Assembly (NCBI RefSeq): GCF_021502575.1
Contig: NZ_JAKFGN010000001.1
Coordinates: 1,612,001-1,676,000 of the forward strand
Length of the DNA stretch: 64,000 nt
Direction of reading: 5' to 3'
Source of the DNA: Bradyrhizobium sp. G127
GTDB taxonomy: Bacteria > Pseudomonadota > Alphaproteobacteria > Rhizobiales > Xanthobacteraceae
Positions 1 through 8,410 of the stretch are shown here, piece by piece. The position numbers and the translations under genes were made by a program. Position 1 is the first letter of the stretch; every line of letters begins with the position of its first letter. Below the pieces are notes generated by a model. It saw only the letters and a program-made list of their open reading frames with translations, was not told the origin of the DNA and made no database searches.

Positions 1-135
1 GCCCGGCAGCGGACCTGCGCCGATGTCGAACTTTGGCTGCTTTCCCTCCATATAGGCGACTGCGATGGTATCTTCATAATAGCGCGCCTTCTCCATCGTC
101 TCATACATCCACAGAAACTGCGATTTGCTGGGCAT
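1..135 (-). CDS. TPP-dependent dehydrogenase E1 component, alpha subunit (N-terminal part, cut by window start)
   Basis: The reverse strand encodes 45 residues beginning MPSKSQFLWMYETMEKARYY and running off the window edge. The pattern of an early MYxTMxxAR(Y/F)xE helix followed by an acidic/aromatic stretch and GAGPLPG is typical of the alpha subunit of 2-oxoacid (pyruvate/acetoin/branched-chain type) dehydrogenase E1, which decarboxylates a 2-oxoacid using thiamine pyrophosphate. The TPP-binding motif lies outside the window, so the substrate cannot be judged. The ATG at 133-135 is preceded by a clear GGAGG with five bases of spacing, which fixes the start. It is transcribed divergently from the stress gene at 430. 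Confidence 0.7.
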   Translation of the reverse strand, partial: MPSKSQFLWMYETMEKARYYEDTIAVAYMEGKQPKFDIGAGPLPG

Positions 136-356
136 CGAAACCTCCGTCTGGCGGGTTTTGATTGTTCTTCGGTGGGAAGGTGACAGGCACGACGGGCTGC
201 GTGATTGATCCTGCTCAATTGCGCAGTGCGATACCGTCGTGCGGCGCGGCATCCGCCGAAATGTCATCGATCTCTTGCATGTGCTGTAGATGAAAGGACC
301 AGCCCCACGTGTTTGAGTGACCCGATGTCGCGTCCGAGGTTGGAAGGGACGGGGCC
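136..356. other. Divergent intergenic region
   Basis: About 220 bases lie between the E1 alpha start and the FixK-like box. No convincing ORF or terminator is seen. It must hold the reverse-strand promoter of the E1 alpha gene, but I could not pick a confident -35/-10 pair. Confidence 0.4.
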
Positions 357-370
357 TTGATGTGTATCAA
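357..370. promoter_or_regulatory. FixK/FNR-family binding site
   Basis: TTGATGTGTATCAA is a perfect TTGAT-N4-ATCAA dyad, the consensus for FNR/FixK/AadR regulators of alphaproteobacteria. Its centre (363.5) lies about 66 bases before the ATG at 430. That suits a class II activator position (-41.5), with transcription starting near 405. It implies that the stress gene downstream is induced under oxygen limitation. Confidence 0.8.
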
Positions 371-429
371 TCGGTCCAAGAAACCTGCGTGGCACCTTTA
401 ACTACGGCATTCACGCTTTGGAGCAGATT

Positions 430-1263
430 ATGATCAAGGACATCATCCTCAATCTCGAACGGGACAAATCTGGCGATGGCGCCAGAGATTACGCCATTTC
501 CATCGCCGAGACGTTCGAGGCGCATCTGGCAGGAGTCGCCTTCGCCGATGGTGCGGGCATTCCGCCATATATGATGCCGGATTTTCCGTCCGATATGCTC
601 GCCAGCATTGTGGCGGAAAGTGAAGCCGCAACGCGCGCCGCTGTCGAACGTTTCGAGGTGGCAGCCAAGCGCAGCGCTATTTCTGTTGAGCATCGGCTGG
701 TGACCCAGAGCGATCTGGGCCCGCCGGATGCGTTTTCATCGATGGCGCGACGATTCGATTTGAGCGTGGTGATGCAGTCCGACGAGGACAAGGGCGTGAA
801 TAACGATGTCTTGATCGAGGCCGCGTTGTTCAATTCCGGCCGTCCCGTCGTGATCGTCCCCTATATTCAGAAGAGCGGATTGAAACTCGACCGGATCGTA
901 TGCTGCTGGGACGGAAGCCGCGCGGCGGCGCGCGCCGTCAACGACGCGCTGCCGTTCCTGAAAAGGGCGCGCGTCGTTGAGTTGTTCATCGTCGCCAACG
1001 AGAAGACCAGGGACAAGCGGGAAATTCTCGGTGTCGAAATCGGCGGTCATCTCGCACGACATGGCATCAAGGTCGAAGTCGAAAGCGTTCCGGCCTCCGA
1101 TATCGACGTGGCGGATGCCATTCTGTCACATGTATCGGATTGTTCGGCGAATATGATCGTGATGGGGGGCTACGGGCATTCCCGCCTGCGCGAATTTGTG
1201 CTGGGCGGGGTCACGCGCGGAATCCTGTCGACAATGACGGTTCCGGTTCTCATGTCGCATTAG
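430..1263 (+). CDS. Universal stress protein, tandem Usp domains
   Basis: This 277-residue protein has two UspA folds, about residues 1-145 and 155-277. The second carries the nucleotide-binding signature GGYGHSR...LGG near residues 245-258 and the usual end strand TMTVPVLMS. The first domain lacks an obvious glycine motif, as is common in tandem Usp proteins. Usp proteins are cytoplasmic ATP/AMP-binding proteins that promote survival in stationary phase, starvation or anoxia. I chose ATG 430 because GGAG lies six bases upstream; an in-frame TTG at 418 would place that GGAG inside the gene. The FixK-like box upstream points to microoxic or anaerobic induction. Confidence 0.9.
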   Translation: MIKDIILNLERDKSGDGARDYAISIAETFEAHLAGVAFADGAGIPPYMMPDFPSDMLASIVAESEAATRAAVERFEVAAKRSAISVEHRLVTQSDLGPPDAFSSMARRFDLSVVMQSDEDKGVNNDVLIEAALFNSGRPVVIVPYIQKSGLKLDRIVCCWDGSRAAARAVNDALPFLKRARVVELFIVANEKTRDKREILGVEIGGHLARHGIKVEVESVPASDIDVADAILSHVSDCSANMIVMGGYGHSRLREFVLGGVTRGILSTMTVPVLMSH

Positions 1264-1316
1264 ATCGGGCTTGAGAGCCGCGGACTGTCATCAAGGAGAG
1301 CAAAAGCAACAACGAA

Positions 1317-1345
1317 ACCATGCGGGCTTTGACGGCCCGCATGGT
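1317..1345. terminator. Bidirectional hairpin terminator between convergent genes
   Basis: A perfect 11-bp stem ACCATGCGGGC / GCCCGCATGGT closes a 7-base loop. It lies between the forward Usp gene and the reverse alcohol dehydrogenase gene. No strong T-run follows on the forward side; a looser T-rich stretch follows on the reverse side. Confidence 0.6.
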
Positions 1346-1371
1346 ATTCTGTGACGAGCGAGGACAGCTTC

Positions 1372-2364
1372 TTAACTCTCCGGAACGAGCACCGCGGCTC
1401 CTTGGAAACGTCCGGCTCTGAGATCGGCAAGGGCCTCATTTGCGCGCGTCAGCGGGTAGACCGTCGTTGTCGTTTTCACGTTTGCTTTCGGCGCGATGCC
1501 GAGAAATTCCGTTGCATCCTGGCGCGTGAGATTGGCGACCGAAGCGATCTGACGTTCTTCCCAGAGGATACTGTAGGGGAACTGCGGAATGTCGCTCATG
1601 TGAATGCCGCCACAGACGACCCGGCCGCCTTTGCGCACCGCGCGTAGCGCCGTCGGCACGAGTGCTCCGACAGGTGCGAAGATGATTGCGGCATCAAGTA
1701 ATTCCGGTGGTATTTCGTCTGAACTGCCTGCCCAGGAGGCGCCTAGGGAACGTGCGAGATTCTGCGCCGCTTCATCTCCGACCCGTGTGAAGGCGTAGAT
1801 CTCGCGGCCCTGCCAGCGGCAGACCTGAGCCAGGATATGAGCCGCAGCACCGAATCCGTAGAGGCCGATTCTGCGGCCGTCGCCAGCGATGCGGAGCGAG
1901 CGCCAGCCGATCAGGCCTGCGCACATCAGCGGGGCGGCCGAGACCGGATCATCGAAGCCTTGCAGCGGAAAAGCAAACGCGGCATCCGCAACCACATGGG
2001 TCGCGAATCCGCCATCACGCGTGTAGCCAGTGAAGCGAGGATGGTCGCAGAGATTTTCCTGGTTGGCCTCGCAATAGGGGCAGGTTCCGCAGGTATGGCC
2101 GAGCCACGGAATACCTACACGTGTGCCGATGGCTGGTGCGGAAACGCCACCACCCAGCATATCGACGATGCCGATGATTTCATGACCAGGGATGATTGGC
2201 AGTTTCGGATCGGGAAGATCGCCATCGACGACATGCAAGTCGGTCCGGCAAACCGCGCAGGCTTCGACGCGCACACGAATTTCGCCGGAGGCGGGCAGGG
2301 GATCGGGCCGTTCCACAAGCACCAGCGGCTGCCCGATCGTATGGAGGACCATCGCCCGCATCAT
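1372..2364 (-). CDS. Zinc-dependent alcohol dehydrogenase (MDR family)
   Basis: This 330-residue cytoplasmic medium-chain dehydrogenase/reductase should oxidise an alcohol or reduce an aldehyde with NAD(P). The catalytic zinc motif CRTDLHV is at about residues 38-44 and GHEIIG at about 60-65. The structural zinc lobe has the four cysteines of CGTCPYC...LC at about 92-106. A nucleotide-binding fold (GLYGFGAAAH) follows in the middle. The length is normal for a compact AdhP-like subgroup. The start is an ATG-ATG pair behind GGGAG. It converges on the Usp gene and has the same orientation as the small gene at 2,462. Its substrate is not evident. Confidence 0.85.
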   Translation of the reverse strand: MMRAMVLHTIGQPLVLVERPDPLPASGEIRVRVEACAVCRTDLHVVDGDLPDPKLPIIPGHEIIGIVDMLGGGVSAPAIGTRVGIPWLGHTCGTCPYCEANQENLCDHPRFTGYTRDGGFATHVVADAAFAFPLQGFDDPVSAAPLMCAGLIGWRSLRIAGDGRRIGLYGFGAAAHILAQVCRWQGREIYAFTRVGDEAAQNLARSLGASWAGSSDEIPPELLDAAIIFAPVGALVPTALRAVRKGGRVVCGGIHMSDIPQFPYSILWEERQIASVANLTRQDATEFLGIAPKANVKTTTTVYPLTRANEALADLRAGRFQGAAVLVPES

Positions 2365-2461
2365 CGTCTCCCGCGCAGATTCACCAATTAGGTCTAACCG
2401 GAAACGCCGGGAGTGAAGCGCGCGCCGCTGAATTTGTCATTCGATTTGGGACCGGCGGGAG

Positions 2462-2860
2462 TTACCGCGATGTCGCGCGGGGTGCCTCACCGAACCGGAA
2501 ATGTCGCTTGGCATAGGCGACGATTTCGCCGTCGGTGGGGTGGTCGGCCGGTTCGACCGCGATGACTCGGTCGGAGGACGCGGGAGCATGCTCGCGCAGG
2601 TAGGTGTGAAGCACCGTCTTTTCGCTGGCCGGCCCCAAAATCAGGATCTGCTCCGCACCTTGAATCGCCTCTGCAATGTGCTTGAGAAAATCCTGATCTT
2701 CGGCGACGTGACCGGATCCGATCGTATTAGCTTTGTGATGAATATGTTGCGTCGGCAGATGCGATTTCAGGACGACCTGGTCGGTACCAGTCAATCCGAC
2801 ATGGAAAATACGGGCCTGTAGATGATCAATCCACACGACCACGTGACTGCGTTCTTGCAT
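2462..2860 (-). CDS. Small protein resembling bacterial eRF1-like (baeRF) 'translational machinery' proteins
   Basis: This 132-residue protein starts MQERSHVVVWIDHLQARIF. That layout (a leading strand with a DH-x-x-AR motif, a histidine-rich middle HIHHKAN, then a Rossmann-like ILGPASEKTVLHTYL) recalls small proteobacterial proteins annotated as translational machinery or host-attachment-like (eRF1 domain 3 related). The homology is from memory and should be treated as tentative. ATG 2860 is chosen because AGAGGAAG lies six bases upstream; the longer reading frame to 2914 has no ribosome site. It sits upstream of and parallel to the alcohol dehydrogenase gene and may be stress-related, judging by its neighbours. 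Confidence 0.6.
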   Translation of the reverse strand: MQERSHVVVWIDHLQARIFHVGLTGTDQVVLKSHLPTQHIHHKANTIGSGHVAEDQDFLKHIAEAIQGAEQILILGPASEKTVLHTYLREHAPASSDRVIAVEPADHPTDGEIVAYAKRHFRFGEAPRATSR

Positions 2861-3011
2861 TGGACTTCCTCTGTCAACGATGGGGCTGATGAGCCCTGTT
2901 ACAAAAAAAACCATAGGACAGCCGATCTCGTGGTTTGTTGAGGCAGGTCAAGAGGGAGCAGGCCGGGTGGCCTAGAAATGTAAAAATCGTAGCCGCCGAT
3001 GGATATAGCCC

Positions 3012-4148
3012 TTGACCTCAGATCCCGTCCTGAACGTTGTAAATGGCGATGGTGTTCTTGAACTGCGTCCCGGTGGATCATGGACGGCCGCTTATGCCGC
3101 TGCCATTGAAGACCTGTATGACCGCCTCGTGCCGCAGTTGCGCGGAGCGAACGCATTGAAGATCGATATGTCCGGCGTCGGGGAGCTCGATACCCTCGGC
3201 GCGTGGCTAATCGAAAAGATGTCGCGTCGGACGCCCCAATCCGGCAGCGCGGAAAATGTGATTGGTGTATCGGACCGCTACGCGGACCTGATCGCAGAAG
3301 TGCGGCAGGTAAATCGCCATAAGCCAGCGAGAACGAAGCCTGACACCCCCGTTCTTGCCCAGTTGGAGCAGGTCGGACGGTCCGCTGCGAATGTGACGGA
3401 TAATGTTGCCATTTTTCTTCAGATGCTGGGGGCGCTGGGGGCTGCCCTTCTGGGGGTCTTGCGCCGGCCACGTTCGCTCCGGCTGACGTCACTCGCTTAT
3501 CAGATCTATCGTGTCGGCTGGCAGGCGATTCCGATCATCCTGCTGATCACATTTCTCATCGGCGCGATCATTGCCCAACAAGGTATCTTCCATTTCCGCA
3601 AATTCGGCGCGGATTCCTATGTCGTGGATATGGTGGGCATTCTGGTGCTCCGCGAACTTGGCGTTTTGATTGTCGCCATCATGGTCGCGGGCCGTTCCGG
3701 AAGCGCCTATACCGCTGAGCTTGGTTCGATGAAGATGCGCGAGGAGATCGATGCCCTGTCCACCATGGGTCTCGATCCGATCGAGGTGCTGATCCTGCCG
3801 CGCATCCTGGCGCTGATCTGTGCGCTGCCGATCCTCTCGTTTGTCGGCTCGATGGCGGCGCTGTACGGTGGCGGTCTTGTGGCATGGCTCTATGGCGGGA
3901 TGAGCCCGGCCATCTTCATCGCGCGGCTGCACGAAGCTGTGTCGGTCACGAGCTTCCAGGTCGGGATGATCAAGGCCCCATTCATGGCGCTGGCCATCGG
4001 TATCGTCGCTTGCAGCGAAGGTCTGAGAGTGAAGGGAAGCGCCGAATCCCTCGGTCGCCAAACGACCACTTCGGTCGTCAAGTCGATCTTCCTCGTCATC
4101 GTGCTCGACGGCGTGTTCGCCGTGTTCTTCGCCTCGATCGGAATGTGA
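3012..4148 (+). CDS. mlaE: Mla-type ABC transporter permease with N-terminal STAS domain
   Basis: This 378-residue protein is the membrane subunit of an MCE-family lipid transporter moving phospholipid or other hydrophobic substrates between inner membrane and periplasm. Residues about 1-110 form a STAS-like domain (LKIDMSGVGELDTLGAWLIE), replacing a separate MlaB. Residues about 130-378 are the MlaE permease, with several hydrophobic helices and the family signature GRSGSAYTAELGSMKMREEIDAL, including the conserved EID that contacts the ATPase. A TTG at 3012 is the first possible start after an in-frame TAG; its ribosome site is weak, so the true start may be slightly downstream. It is the first gene of a three-gene operon, two bases before the ATPase gene. 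Confidence 0.9.
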   Translation: MTSDPVLNVVNGDGVLELRPGGSWTAAYAAAIEDLYDRLVPQLRGANALKIDMSGVGELDTLGAWLIEKMSRRTPQSGSAENVIGVSDRYADLIAEVRQVNRHKPARTKPDTPVLAQLEQVGRSAANVTDNVAIFLQMLGALGAALLGVLRRPRSLRLTSLAYQIYRVGWQAIPIILLITFLIGAIIAQQGIFHFRKFGADSYVVDMVGILVLRELGVLIVAIMVAGRSGSAYTAELGSMKMREEIDALSTMGLDPIEVLILPRILALICALPILSFVGSMAALYGGGLVAWLYGGMSPAIFIARLHEAVSVTSFQVGMIKAPFMALAIGIVACSEGLRVKGSAESLGRQTTTSVVKSIFLVIVLDGVFAVFFASIGM

Positions 4149-4150
4149 CG

Positions 4151-4930
4151 ATGGGGGAAACGGCGGATCAATTCGCGATTCGAGTCAGCGATCTCGTCGT
4201 CGGCTTCGGCCGACAAACAGTCCTTGATCATTTGTCCCTGGATGTGCGCAGGGGCGAGATTATCGGTCTTGTCGGCGCGTCGGGCGGTGGCAAGTCGGTC
4301 CTGATGCGGACGATCATCGGACTGATACCGAAACGAAGCGGCCGCATCGAGGTGATGGGTGTCGAGATCGGGCAAGCCCACGACCACAACACCCAGACGG
4401 CAGCGGGCAGGTGGGGCATTCTCTTTCAGCAGGGTGCGCTGTTCTCTTCGCTGACCGTGCGCCAGAATGTCCAGTTTCCGCTGCGTGAGAGCCTCGTGTT
4501 GTCCCAGGAACTGATGGACGAGGTGGCGAACGCGAAACTGGAGATGGTGGGTCTCTCGGCAGAAGACGGCGACAAGTTTCCATCGCAGCTTTCCGGCGGC
4601 ATGACCAAGCGCGTCGCACTGGCGCGAGCGCTTGCACTCGATCCTGCGATTGTATTTCTCGACGAGCCGACATCGGGACTGGATCCGATCGCCGCCGGCG
4701 ATTTCGATTCCCTGATCAAGACGCTTCAGAAGACGCTTGGGCTGACGGTTTTCATGGTCACTCACGATCTCGCCAGTTTGAACACCGTCTGTGATCGCGT
4801 CGCGGCGCTCGCCGACGGCAAGATCGTCGCGCTCGGGCCGATGAGCGAACTTCTTCGTTCCCAGCATCCGTGGGTCAGGGCCTATTTTCATGGGAAGCGA
4901 TCCCAGATGCTGCAACCAAAAGCGAGTTAG
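4151..4930 (+). CDS. mlaF: Mla-type ABC transporter ATP-binding protein
   Basis: This 259-residue cytoplasmic ATPase powers the MlaE permease. Walker A is GASGGGKSV, the signature is LSGGMTKRVALARAL (the GGM-x-KR form is characteristic of MlaF), Walker B is IVFLDEPTSGLDP, and the switch histidine is in MVTHD. The start at ATG 4151 lies two bases after the permease stop and the next gene follows eight bases after its end, so the three genes are probably co-translated. The frame is open further upstream but that part only shadows the permease gene. Confidence 0.93.
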   Translation: MGETADQFAIRVSDLVVGFGRQTVLDHLSLDVRRGEIIGLVGASGGGKSVLMRTIIGLIPKRSGRIEVMGVEIGQAHDHNTQTAAGRWGILFQQGALFSSLTVRQNVQFPLRESLVLSQELMDEVANAKLEMVGLSAEDGDKFPSQLSGGMTKRVALARALALDPAIVFLDEPTSGLDPIAAGDFDSLIKTLQKTLGLTVFMVTHDLASLNTVCDRVAALADGKIVALGPMSELLRSQHPWVRAYFHGKRSQMLQPKAS

Positions 4931-4938
4931 GTCAAAAC

Positions 4939-6051
4939 ATGGAAACCCGTGCTCCGTTTGTCATCGTCGGCGCCTTTATTCTGGCGGCCATAGGCACCGT
5001 TTTTGGATTCGTGTACTGGCTTCACAACACCGGCGGAATTGGCGCGCGCACGTCTTATCATTTGCAGTTCAACGGGCCGGTCCCGGGGCTGCTGGTCGGC
5101 GCATCGGTTTTGTTCAACGGAATTCGCGTCGGTGAGGTCACCAGCCTCAGTCTTGCTCCTGACAGTCCGCGCCGCGTCAATGCGATGGTTGCCGTATTGC
5201 CAGACACCCCGGTGCGCTCGGATACGAAAGTTGGTTTGGATTTTCAGGGGATCACAGGTGTGCCGGTCGTCGCGCTGGAAGGCGGATCGGAACTGACGGC
5301 GTCTGGAGCGGTGCCGACGTTGATTGCTGAACCGGGTGCGGGGCAGAGTATGACGCAGGCTGCACGAGATGCGCTGCGCCGGGTCGATGCTGTATTGTCT
5401 GAAAACGCGGAGCCTCTTCAAAACACCATCGCCAATCTGAAGACATTTTCCGAAGGGCTGGCGAGAAATACAGGCAAGCTCGACGGTATCGTATCCGGTC
5501 TTGAGCGGATGACGGGGGGCGGAGCAGCTAGTGCACCGAAGGTCATTTATGACCTCGACGCGCCGCAGAACCTCGCTTTGTCGAAAAAGCCCATCAAGGG
5601 CCAGTTCGTGATTCCGGAGCCCACGGGCGTTCTGATGTTCGATACGCAGCGTGTTCTCTTTGCGCCGCCGGGTGGCGATCACCCCGAATTTGCCACCTTC
5701 CAGTGGAGCGACAGTATCCCGAAGCTGATTCAGGCAAAGCTGATTCAGAGCTTCGAGAACTACGATGTGGCGCATGCTCCGCTGCGGGCTGCGGACGGGG
5801 TGCCCGCCGATTTTCAGCTGGTGATCGATGTTCGCGGGTTTCAGATTGCATTGGAGCCAGAGCCGTCTGCTCAAATCGGCCTGTCTGCAAAGATTCTGGA
5901 CAAGAGCGGCCGTGTGATCGCAGCGCGGCTATTCCAGGGCGAGAAGAAACTTGAGGGCCTCAATCCCCAGTCGGCGGCAAGTGCATTCAGCGGCGCCTTC
6001 GGCGGGATCGCAGGCGATATTGTCGGTTGGACGGTTGCAGCGCTCCCGTAG
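4939..6051 (+). CDS. mlaD: MCE (MlaD) protein with fused C-terminal PqiC/ABC_trans_aux-like domain
   Basis: This 370-residue protein begins with a short cytoplasmic tail and one membrane helix (about residues 8-30). Residues about 38-150 are the MCE core, including GxxVLFNGIRVGEV and TPVRSDTKVGLDFQGITGV. A short helical linker (about 155-215) follows. Residues about 225-370 resemble the auxiliary lipoprotein domain (PF03886, PqiC type), with FDTQRVLFAPP, FQWSDSIPKLI and LVIDVRGFQI. In many relatives that domain is a separate outer-membrane lipoprotein; here no lipobox precedes it and it is tethered to an inner-membrane MCE protein. ATG 4939 is chosen because the longer frame overlaps the ATPase gene. 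As the MCE subunit it should form the periplasmic lipid-carrying ring. Confidence 0.88.
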   Translation: METRAPFVIVGAFILAAIGTVFGFVYWLHNTGGIGARTSYHLQFNGPVPGLLVGASVLFNGIRVGEVTSLSLAPDSPRRVNAMVAVLPDTPVRSDTKVGLDFQGITGVPVVALEGGSELTASGAVPTLIAEPGAGQSMTQAARDALRRVDAVLSENAEPLQNTIANLKTFSEGLARNTGKLDGIVSGLERMTGGGAASAPKVIYDLDAPQNLALSKKPIKGQFVIPEPTGVLMFDTQRVLFAPPGGDHPEFATFQWSDSIPKLIQAKLIQSFENYDVAHAPLRAADGVPADFQLVIDVRGFQIALEPEPSAQIGLSAKILDKSGRVIAARLFQGEKKLEGLNPQSAASAFSGAFGGIAGDIVGWTVAALP

Positions 6052-6207
6052 CGGTGGGTGCGACATCTGTCCGCGTGGTTTTCCGGCGCGAGGGCTGTCG
6101 CCGGGATCACATGACATATCACCCATGACATCGATCGATTATGACACGAGCGGTGATCGTGGCATGGTCCCATCTCGCTTTCCTGAACCATTATTCAGAG
6201 GCCGGAG
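6052..6207. other. Intergenic region with three ATGACA repeats
   Basis: About 155 bases lie between the MCE gene and the flavin reductase gene. ATGACA occurs three times in the same orientation between about 6,112 and 6,152. That could be an operator for an unlinked regulator, or chance. No terminator hairpin was recognised. Confidence 0.25.
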
Positions 6208-7335
6208 ATGAGCCACCTTTCGCTGTTTTCGTCGTTGCAGGTTGGGCCCTATACACTCAGCCATCGTATTGTGATGGCTCCCCTGACGCGAATGCGTTCG
6301 GAAAAAACCAGCTTCGCCGCTCGCGCCTTGAACGCAGAATATTATGCTCAGCGAGCAACGCCCGGCGGGCTGATCATTGCCGAGGCGTCTCCTGTCGCGC
6401 CGTCGGGGCGCGGGAATCCCGCAACGCCTGGCATCTATTCGAGTGAGCAGATCAAGGGATGGCGGAAAGTCACCGACGCTGTTCATGCGAAGGGAGGAGT
6501 GATCTTCCTGCAGCTCTGGCATGTGGGACGTGTCTCGCATTCCTCGTTCCAGCCCGGCGGCGCGTCACCCGTCGCACCGTCTGCGGTGCCGATCCCCGGC
6601 AATACGATAACGGCTTCCGGGACGCAGGCGCCTTATGAAACACCACGCGCCCTTGAAACCGACGAGATTGCCGGTGTGATCGAGAGTTTCCGTCAGGGCG
6701 CGCGCAACGCGATGGAAGCCGGTTTTGATGGAATTGAGTTGCATGGCGCGAATGGATATCTGATCGAGCAGTTTCTTCAGTCGCGCACCAATCTCCGGAC
6801 CGATCAATACGGCGGATCGATCGCCAATCGTGCGCGGCTGCTGCTTGAAATCACCGACGCGGTTGCCGGGATATGGGGCGCCGATCGCGTCGCCGTACGC
6901 CTTTCGCCATACGGTGTCGCGAACGACAGCGGCGAGCCGGACCCGATGCCTCTTTACAGTCATGTGGTCCGCTCGCTCGATCCGCTGGGTCTTGCTTATT
7001 TGCATTTCGTAGAGCCGCGCAGCAGCGGTGCTGGCCGTGCCGAGGTGAACCATACGAATGTTCCATCGGCGATGGAATTGTTCAGACCGATGTGGCGCGG
7101 CGTTCTAATGTCTGCGGGCGGCTTCGACGGCAAGTTGGCGGAGGCCGCTGTTTCGGCGGGACATGCGGATGCCATTGCGTTCGGCCGTACCTTTATCGCA
7201 AATCCCGACCTGGTTGAGCGCATCCGGTCCGGAGCTCCGCTCAATCCATATAACAGGGCAACGTTCTACGGCGGCGAGGAAGCGGGATATACCGATTATC
7301 CTACGCTGACGGAGCGTGAGCGTTGTATCGCCTGA
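6208..7335 (+). CDS. Old yellow enzyme family alkene reductase (NADH:flavin oxidoreductase)
   Basis: This 375-residue FMN-dependent TIM-barrel reductase should reduce activated C=C bonds, nitro groups or nitrate esters with NAD(P)H (NemA/OYE class). The classical-type FMN contact Thr27 lies in MAPLTRMRS. The substrate-binding pair His179 and Asn182 and proton donor Tyr184 lie in HGANGY. The phosphate-binding end (SAGGFDG, then FGRTFIANPDL) is intact. The length is normal for the class. AGAGG six bases before ATG 6208 supports the start. It is apparently monocistronic. Its natural substrate cannot be inferred. Confidence 0.92.
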   Translation: MSHLSLFSSLQVGPYTLSHRIVMAPLTRMRSEKTSFAARALNAEYYAQRATPGGLIIAEASPVAPSGRGNPATPGIYSSEQIKGWRKVTDAVHAKGGVIFLQLWHVGRVSHSSFQPGGASPVAPSAVPIPGNTITASGTQAPYETPRALETDEIAGVIESFRQGARNAMEAGFDGIELHGANGYLIEQFLQSRTNLRTDQYGGSIANRARLLLEITDAVAGIWGADRVAVRLSPYGVANDSGEPDPMPLYSHVVRSLDPLGLAYLHFVEPRSSGAGRAEVNHTNVPSAMELFRPMWRGVLMSAGGFDGKLAEAAVSAGHADAIAFGRTFIANPDLVERIRSGAPLNPYNRATFYGGEEAGYTDYPTLTERERCIA

Positions 7336-7436
7336 ATTATTTTTAGCGCCTGATACGTTGCCGCTTGATCTCTTCGAGGTCTTCTAATCTGACGTGTGTC
7401 GGTGCGTATTGAGCATCGTCCACCGCAGGACTAGAA

Positions 7437-7805
7437 ATGCCGGATAACTTCGACGCATATCGGCGAGCGGTAATGGAAAAGCGAATGCTGGAACAGCAGG
7501 ACATTTTCGGCTTCGACAACCGCCGGACCATCCAGGCTGATCTCGATCGCGTTCTGATGATGGCATTCGGTCGTGCGCTTGATGTTTCAGGTCTGATGCC
7601 GATGGCAGTCATGAACCTCATGGCCAATGCCTTCGGCACGCTTTATCGTCAGGTCGCGGACCACCATCAAAATCAGTTATGCCCTTGTGGTTGGCAGCCT
7701 GCATCTGCGCAGGACATCGAGTTGCTGAAATCAGCTCTCGAAGCCGCTGCGAGGTGGGAGCCAGCGGACAAGCTGCTGGCGATGCCGGCCTTGGGCCGGG
7801 CCTGA
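7437..7805 (+). CDS. Conserved-looking small protein with CPCGW motif, function unknown
   Basis: This is a 122-residue protein that I do not recognise. It is predicted to be helical and soluble, with no signal peptide. The first half is charged and arginine-rich (MEKRMLEQQDIFGFDNRRT) and the middle is methionine-rich. A CPCGW motif near residue 83 could bind a metal or form a disulfide, though only two cysteines are present. AGGA lies six bases before ATG 7437. It lies between the flavin reductase and HU genes, with no operon partner evident. Confidence 0.55.
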   Translation: MPDNFDAYRRAVMEKRMLEQQDIFGFDNRRTIQADLDRVLMMAFGRALDVSGLMPMAVMNLMANAFGTLYRQVADHHQNQLCPCGWQPASAQDIELLKSALEAAARWEPADKLLAMPALGRA

Positions 7806-8105
7806 CAGGCGAGCCTGGCGCCGCGTTTTCCGTATACGAACGGTTGTCGAAAACCCCTGCAAGCAAACTCCCTGGCCGTTGATTCCCGCCGCCGTTTCCA
7901 TCCCGGTCCATCTCCTGAAACAGCATAAAAAACAGGGGCCGGAGGAGCGCTCCTTCCTAAAACCCCGGGATTTAAGGCCTAAATCGGGGGACAAATGCAT
8001 TTAGCCTGTGAAAATAGCACTAAAAGTGACTTCCTTTCAGGAAGTAGCTCTTTTCAGGGCTGTAATGAGGGTAATGTGCTCCTGTACGAATCAATGGGAG
8101 TTACA
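7806..8105. other. Intergenic region upstream of HU gene, with a small hairpin
   Basis: This 300-base stretch has no convincing gene. A 6-bp inverted repeat ACTTCC / GGAAGT with a five-base loop lies at 8,029-8,045, about 60 bases before the HU start. It is followed by a short T-rich tract (CTCTTTTC), so it could be a weak terminator or part of the HU leader. Confidence 0.35.
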
Positions 8106-8405
8106 ATGTCCACGCAAATGACGAAGTCGCAGCTTATCGAGAAGATCGCTGAGACCAATGAAATCGCGAAGAAGGACGTCAAAGGCGTCCTCGAGACACT
8201 CGCTGTCATCGGCTATAAGGAACTGAAGAAGACTGGTGTCTTCCTGGTGCCTGGTTTCGCAAAGTTTGTTGTTATCAAGAAGCCGGCGACCAAGGCCCGC
8301 AAGGGCACCAATCCCTTCACCGGCGAGCCGATGACGTTCAAGGCCAAGCCAGCCCGCAAGATCGTCCGCGCACGGCCTGTGAAAGCTGCCAAGGACGCCG
8401 TCTGA
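8106..8405 (+). CDS. HU-family DNA-binding protein
   Basis: This 99-residue basic nucleoid protein bends and compacts DNA as a dimer. The N-terminal helices (MTKSQLIEKIAETNEI...VKGVLETLA) and the beta-arm region (PGFAKFVVIKKPATKARKG) are clear. The arm tip reads KGTNPFTGEP instead of the RNPxTGE of classical HU, and the C-terminal tail is rich in lysine, arginine and alanine. That is a subtype I associate with Hyphomicrobiales. ATG 8106 follows GGGAG at five bases; in-frame starts further upstream lack a ribosome site. Confidence 0.93.
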   Translation: MSTQMTKSQLIEKIAETNEIAKKDVKGVLETLAVIGYKELKKTGVFLVPGFAKFVVIKKPATKARKGTNPFTGEPMTFKAKPARKIVRARPVKAAKDAV

Positions 8406-8410
8406 GGATT

